From Pleurodeles waltl (taxonomy: Eukaryota; Chordata; Amphibia; Caudata; Salamandridae), in NCBI RefSeq assembly GCF_031143425.1, contig NC_090451.1:355206339-355270338 (forward strand): a DNA stretch of 64,000 nucleotides, written 5' to 3'. Below, piece after piece: positions 59,801 to 64,000 of this stretch. The notes beneath the pieces are model-generated. The model was not told where the DNA came from and searched no databases. It saw nothing but the letters and a program-made list of their open reading frames with translations. Each line of letters begins with the position of its first letter. The first letter of the stretch is position 1. The position numbers and the translations under genes are program-made.

Positions 59801-61361
59801 ACAGAAGTACGTAACCAGGCGTGGCTTCATAAGGCCTCTGTCGTAGCAACCGATCTGCCCAGAGAGTCGGTCGTGTCCAGCCCACAACGGATTGTGAATT
59901 TTGCCGCATCTCTCCCATCGTTCACAGCTTGGGAGACAATAGTGCGGGCCTCCTCCGGTATCTGCGGCAGGACCTGCGCAACCAGAAAGAGTGGGTATAG
60001 CGGGCCAAAAGGCATGCCGTGTTCACAGACCGAAGCGCCAGACTGGAGAAATGAAACAACTTCTTGCCAAACTGTTCTAGCCTTTTCAATTACCTATCCA
60101 GGGGTGCGGAAGGGAATGTGTCTGAAGAAGAGGAAGCCTGGATAACAAGACTCCCAGGCGTGGGGTGTTGGGACAGGAATTTAGGGTCGTTCGGAGCGGG
60201 CCGATGGCAGCGTGCGATAGTCCTATTCACAGGAGCCCCTGTGTTGGGTTTGGACCATGTACCCAAAAGGACATCGGTGAGGGCTTCATTAAAAGGTAAA
60301 AGGGGTTCTGAAGTAGAAGCCCCAGGCTGAAGCACCTCAGTCAAGAGATTAGACCTGACCTCAACAGTGGGAAGCTCGAGACCAAGGACCTCAGCTGTCC
60401 TACTGACCACCATACCATAAGTTGCTCCATCCGCCGTAGCCACAGTAGGAGGAGACAGCATGCCAGGGTCAGGAGAAGTATCCAGACAACTGGCTTTGCC
60501 CAATTCCTGAGCCCAGTCCATACCAGTGTCATCCTGGTATTCATAAGGGTCCAGGGACCCCTCCAATATCCTTCCCATATTCGTACCCATAAGAAAAAGG
60601 GTCCGAATCCGACCTGGGGCGATTAAGCCCCATCGCAGCCGAAGTTGGCGTCGGTCGACGCTGCTCCGACTCAGAGTCATCAGGGATAAGAATCGGGTCG
60701 ACACAGATAGTGGGCACCACCGACGTCAGGAGCGTCGATAATCGACCCGGTGCAGGGGAAGGTCTCAAGGGTGTGACCGGCACGGATTTGTGCACGGATC
60801 CGGAGGTGACCTCGGTGGCAGGGCCGAAGCTGCAGTTGCGGAACCCAGAGGCCCCTCAGCCAAACCCCTTGGGCCCAAAGGCGCCGTATCAGGGTCGGCT
60901 CGCCCAAATATGAGGCGCATGGCCTCATAAAAATCTTTAAGCTGGGCGGGGTTGCTCCGGCTCTGGGAAGCGTGGAGCCGACCCAGACGCATGCTCCGAG
61001 GACGGAGGCCTAGTGCGTGGACGCTCTTCCCGTGTCGGCAAAGCGACGGGGCGAAGTCGGAGGGCGTTTAGACTTCCAAGTCCTCGGGCCAAGGTAAGAA
61101 TAAGAAGTCGAAGAAGATGAGTGGTGATGATAGCGCGACTGATCGAGACCTTCCTCTTGAACGAGACCGGGACCTACGCTGAGTCAAGTGCCGGGCTGCC
61201 ATTAGCTTTAGGGACTGCTCCCTTAAAGCCTTCGGGTGCATGGCCCAGCACTCTGACCATGGCAAACCCGACGAGGATCCATTACCGATATTGTCCGGTG
61301 ACATTCCTCGCATGGCTTGAACCCGGTCTTCAGGGACATCCTTGACGCACCAAAGTCGCAC
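59601..61361 (-). pseudogene. DIRS-A gag-like region
   Basis: Frames 61,361-61,068 (arginine/serine-rich RRSRSRSRGRSRSV), 60,928-60,680, 60,795-60,541 (PRSDSDPFSYGYEYG), 60,704-60,090 (204 codons, acidic with SEPLLPFNEALTDVLLG) and 59,918-59,601 make up the region before RT. The segment about 59,900-59,780 includes CGLDTTDSLGRSVATTEALRR, found in DIRS gag proteins before the RT. No zinc knuckle was seen. In the family the protein is presumed to bind RNA. The frame is split by several shifts. Confidence 0.7.
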
Positions 61362-61595
61362 AGAAAAAAAACTTTACAAAAACGGTTGAATTCGGCCTTC
61401 TCCAGATACGCACGTGGCGCGGAAAGAAAAGAACGGACGTCACTGCGCGATGGGAGCATCTACATACTACTTCCAATGTCATCACGGCGACCACTATGCC
61501 AACAACACCCGTGGAGTCGACCGACCCCACCTGCCGACATGCAAGGGGATTGCTCGAAGAAAAATCTCTGGATCCAGTCTGACGCCTGGGGGAAA

Positions 61596-61635
61596 ATTCT
61601 AAGGTAAGGAACCTGCAACTAGAAGTCTATCAGAT
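61596..61635. repeat. Outer edge of the DIRS-A 5' terminal repeat
   Basis: 40 bp ending TCTATCAGAT, the perfect complement of the second half of the ICR (56,578-56,617). Confidence 0.92.
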
Positions 61636-62982
61636 AGAGGACACCACTCAAGTTCATACACTACAGACCCGCTTCACTATGAAGGGGGCCTCTTCCGTCA
61701 CCACTCGGTTCCCCAGGAGTAGGGACGAGCAGGTATGTGGTCTGCACCCATCCTGCAGTAGTCTCTTCTCCCAGTTATCTTCATGGTCAAACCAGTGTAC
61801 AGCATGCTGCAGCTGAGAAGCAAAATTATAAAGTTCCATATGAGGGAGCTCAATACCCCCGAGTTCCCATGTTTGTTGCAGTATAGTCATACCACCATCT
61901 TCCTCCTACTTGCCCACAACAATTCCAGAATTAGGCTATGTATTTCTACAAAGTGTGATATAGTGTATTCTGCAAGCCATATAGGCAACGTGGCAGGATA
62001 ACCATCTTAGTAATAGCCACCCTGCCCATCAGGGAAAGCGGTAATTCCTTCCAGAATCTGACCAATATTCTCAGACCCTCCAGTACTCTGCCATGGTTGA
62101 GGTCATAGGATTCATCAGCCGTATGTGCCAATTGTATCCGAAGGTATCGCAGGCTCCCAGTTCCCCACTGTAATCCAACTGACAGGAGAACATCGATTCG
62201 GTCCCCACCTAGGATCGCCCATTGGGAACAGGTAGGACTTACAAAAACTTACACGGAGTCCAGAGCACTCCCCAATTTCCTCCAATGCCTTTAGAAGCAC
62301 CGAAATCAATTATTCTGGGTTCCGCACATGGACTAGCACATCGTCTGCATAGAGGGAAGCCACATGGGTAGTCACCCCAAAATGCAGGCCCGGGGTTCGG
62401 CAGTTTACACAAGTGTGCCACTAATGGATCCATAGCCATAGCAAAAAGGAGTGGGGACATTGGGCAGCCCTGTCCCATCCTTCTCACCTGGACACTCTCC
62501 GAGACCACTCCCCTGATCAGCACGCAAGCAACTGGGCTCTGGTATAAGAGTTGGACCCAGGCAATATACTTAGGGTCGATAACCATCATGGTCATAACAT
62601 GCCAAAGATACCCCCCAATCCACAGAGTCAAAAGCCTGCTCTATATCTACAAGTGCAAATGCTACCAGCTCATGCCACTGTAGATATTTGGTATATTTGG
62701 GGAAGGCAAGGAATATTAAACAAGGTGCTGCAATGGGGTATAAAACCACACTGATCCTCATCAATAAAGGAGGCCAAATGCGGGAGCAGACGCGCCGCCA
62801 GAATGCTGCTTAGTTTTTTAAAATCCACATTCAAAAGGACAGCGGTCTATATGCAGCAGGGTTCGTCAGATCTCTATCTGGCTTGGTGAAAAAGGCCACC
62901 CAATCCTCCCTCATCGAGTCCAGAAGTCTACCAAGGGCCGACGCCTCCTGGTATACCACCAGTAGCTTCTCAGCAAGGATAC
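61636..62982 (-). mobile_element. L1-delta, RT segment
   Basis: Continuation of the minus-strand L1 beyond DIRS-A. RT and thumb regions are present. At 62,982/62,983 it is cut by an LTR, so the 5' part lies outside the window. Confidence 0.8.
61654..62982 (-). pseudogene. L1-delta ORF2 reverse transcriptase fragment
   Basis: Sense order: PDRDLTNPAAYRPLSF (about 62,850, RT motif 1), FALVDIEQAFDSVDW (about 62,640), GQGCPMSPLLFAMAMDPLV (about 62,450), then ASLYADDVLV with YADD at 62,340-62,351 in a different frame, SLMGRVAITKMVILPR (about 62,010, thumb) and GGIELPHMELYNFASQLQ (about 61,840). The frame changes at least three times. It joins, across DIRS-A, to the C-terminal fragment at 55,946-56,147. 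Confidence 0.82.
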
Positions 62983-64000
62983 TGTAGGAAGTTGGCTCTG
63001 TATGTACTATTTCAAAGTAAGAAATAGCATGCACAGAGTCGAAGGGTTCCCCTTAGAGGTAAGATAGTGGCAAAAAGAGATAATTCTAATACTCTATTTT
63101 GTGGTAGTGTGGTCGAGCAGTAGGCTTATCAGAGGATAGTGTTAAGCATTTGTTGTACACACACAAGCAATAAATGAGGAACACACACCCAAAAGACAAT
63201 TCCAGGCCAACAGGTTTTTATATAGAAAAATATATTTTCTTAGTTTATTTTAGGAACCACAGGTTCATTATTTACCTAAACTATGCCTTTGTCCCCACAA
63301 AAAAAATCAACAGTTCCTGGGAGAGGTAAGTAAATGTTAAGTTCACAGGTAAGTACACAACTTACAGGGTTGAATGTTGGGTCCAAGGTAGCACACCCTG
63401 GCATCCAGGTAAGTCCCTTGTCACTGGTACCAAGGGCCCTGATGCCAGGGAAGGTCTCTAAGGGCTACAGCATGTCTTATGCCACCCTGGGGACCCCTCA
63501 CTCAGCACAGACACACTGCTTGCTAGCTTGTGTGTGCTAGTGGAGATAAAATGACTAAGTCGACATGGCACTCCCCTCAGGGTGCCATGCCAACCTCACA
63601 CTGCCTATAGGTATAGATCAGTCACCCCTCTAGCAGGCCTTATAGCCCTAAGGCAGGGTGCACTATACCATGGGTGAGGGCATAAGTGCATGAGCACTAT
63701 GCCCCTACAGTGTCTAAGCAAAACCTTAGACATTGTAAGTGCAGGGTAGCCATAAGAGTATATGGTCTGGGAGTCTGTCATGCACGAACTCCACAGCACC
63801 ATAATGGCTACACTGAAAACTGTGAAGTTTGGTATCAAACTTCTCAGCACAATAAATGCACACTGATGCCAGTGTACCTTTTATTGTAACATACACCCCA
63901 GAGGGCACCTTAGAGGTGCCCCCTGAAACCTTAACCGACTACCAGTGTAGGCTGACTAGTTTTAGCAGCCTGCCACAAACCAGACATTTTTCTGGCCACA
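62983..64000 (-). mobile_element. LTR (family B), rearranged, runs off the window
   Basis: It starts TGTAGGAAGTTGGC and follows the TG-side end of 6,084-11,596 for about 400 bp, including the A/T-rich poly(A) region. From about 63,395 the sequence is instead the inverse of the opposite end of that LTR (63,395-64,000 against 11,490 down to about 10,880), the same sense as 2,001-2,420. The copy is therefore internally inverted or a mosaic. The pentamer before TG is GATAC (62,978-62,982); its partner should lie beyond the window. Confidence 0.7.

Larger units (their letters stand above)
56148..61635 (-). mobile_element. DIRS-A: nearly complete DIRS-type retrotransposon, inactive
   Basis: A 5.5-kb element on the minus strand inserted into ORF2 of L1-delta without an obvious target duplication, as expected for elements that integrate through a tyrosine recombinase. 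It has inverted terminal repeats of about 290 bp (56,148-about 56,440 and about 61,340-61,635), an internal complementary region (56,510-56,617), and, in sense order, gag, RT, RNase H and recombinase. All frames are broken and a piece of the RT palm is missing. No DAM-type methyltransferase domain was recognised. Confidence 0.9.

Noticed and set aside
1..64000. Host genes, tRNA or rRNA genes
   Set aside because: No exon with splice-consistent conserved protein, no cloverleaf with A/B boxes and no rRNA-like stretch was recognised. A proper search with gene and RNA models would be decisive and could not be run.

Overview
This window looks like non-genic DNA from a very large vertebrate genome, most likely a salamander. 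I infer that from its composition, not from any host gene: DIRS-type tyrosine-recombinase retrotransposons, L1-like LINEs, kilobase-long solo LTRs and a TTAA-flanked piggyBac-like repeat are packed end to end, many inside one another. I found no convincing host exon, tRNA, rRNA or CRISPR array. Nearly every recognisable protein segment comes from a transposable element, and most are broken by frameshifts or stops.

Layout. 1-3,671: three LTR pieces and a DIRS end, nested or abutting. 3,672-30,671: one degenerate DIRS element (called DIRS-B here) split apart by later insertions. An old minus-strand L1 (L1-alpha) sits in it in three pieces (6,000-6,083, 11,602-14,343, 20,453-about 22,268). L1-alpha was in turn hit by a solo LTR (6,084-11,596) that itself received a 5'-truncated L1 (L1-beta, 7,048-9,890), and by a full-length plus-strand L1 (L1-gamma, 14,344-20,439). 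A solo LTR (22,787-25,459) and a piggyBac-like hairpin-rich element (25,485-28,938) also sit in DIRS-B. 30,672-34,509: mostly unassigned, with traces of DIRS gag. 34,510-about 40,125: a nearly complete but decayed minus-strand LINE of another clade (LINE-epsilon). 40,126-42,796: unassigned, with one small MITE. 42,797-47,186: an internally deleted DIRS (DIRS-C) carrying two opposed LTR halves. 48,511-51,228 and 52,321-55,303: two more solo LTRs. 55,491-62,982: another minus-strand L1 (L1-delta) split by a nearly complete DIRS (DIRS-A, 56,148-61,635). 62,983-64,000: start of a rearranged LTR that runs off the window.

How the parts relate. Target-site duplications visible in the sequence (5 bp for LTRs, 13-14 bp for L1s, TTAA for the piggyBac-like element) make the nesting order directly readable. 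The deepest stack is DIRS-B > L1-alpha > solo LTR > L1-beta. The most intact coding remnant is the roughly 735-codon ORF2 tail of L1-beta. The most striking non-coding structure is the piggyBac-like element, which opens with seven consecutive hairpins and continues into eight hairpin-bearing tandem units. Family names rest on protein motifs and terminal structure read by eye. No database search was possible.
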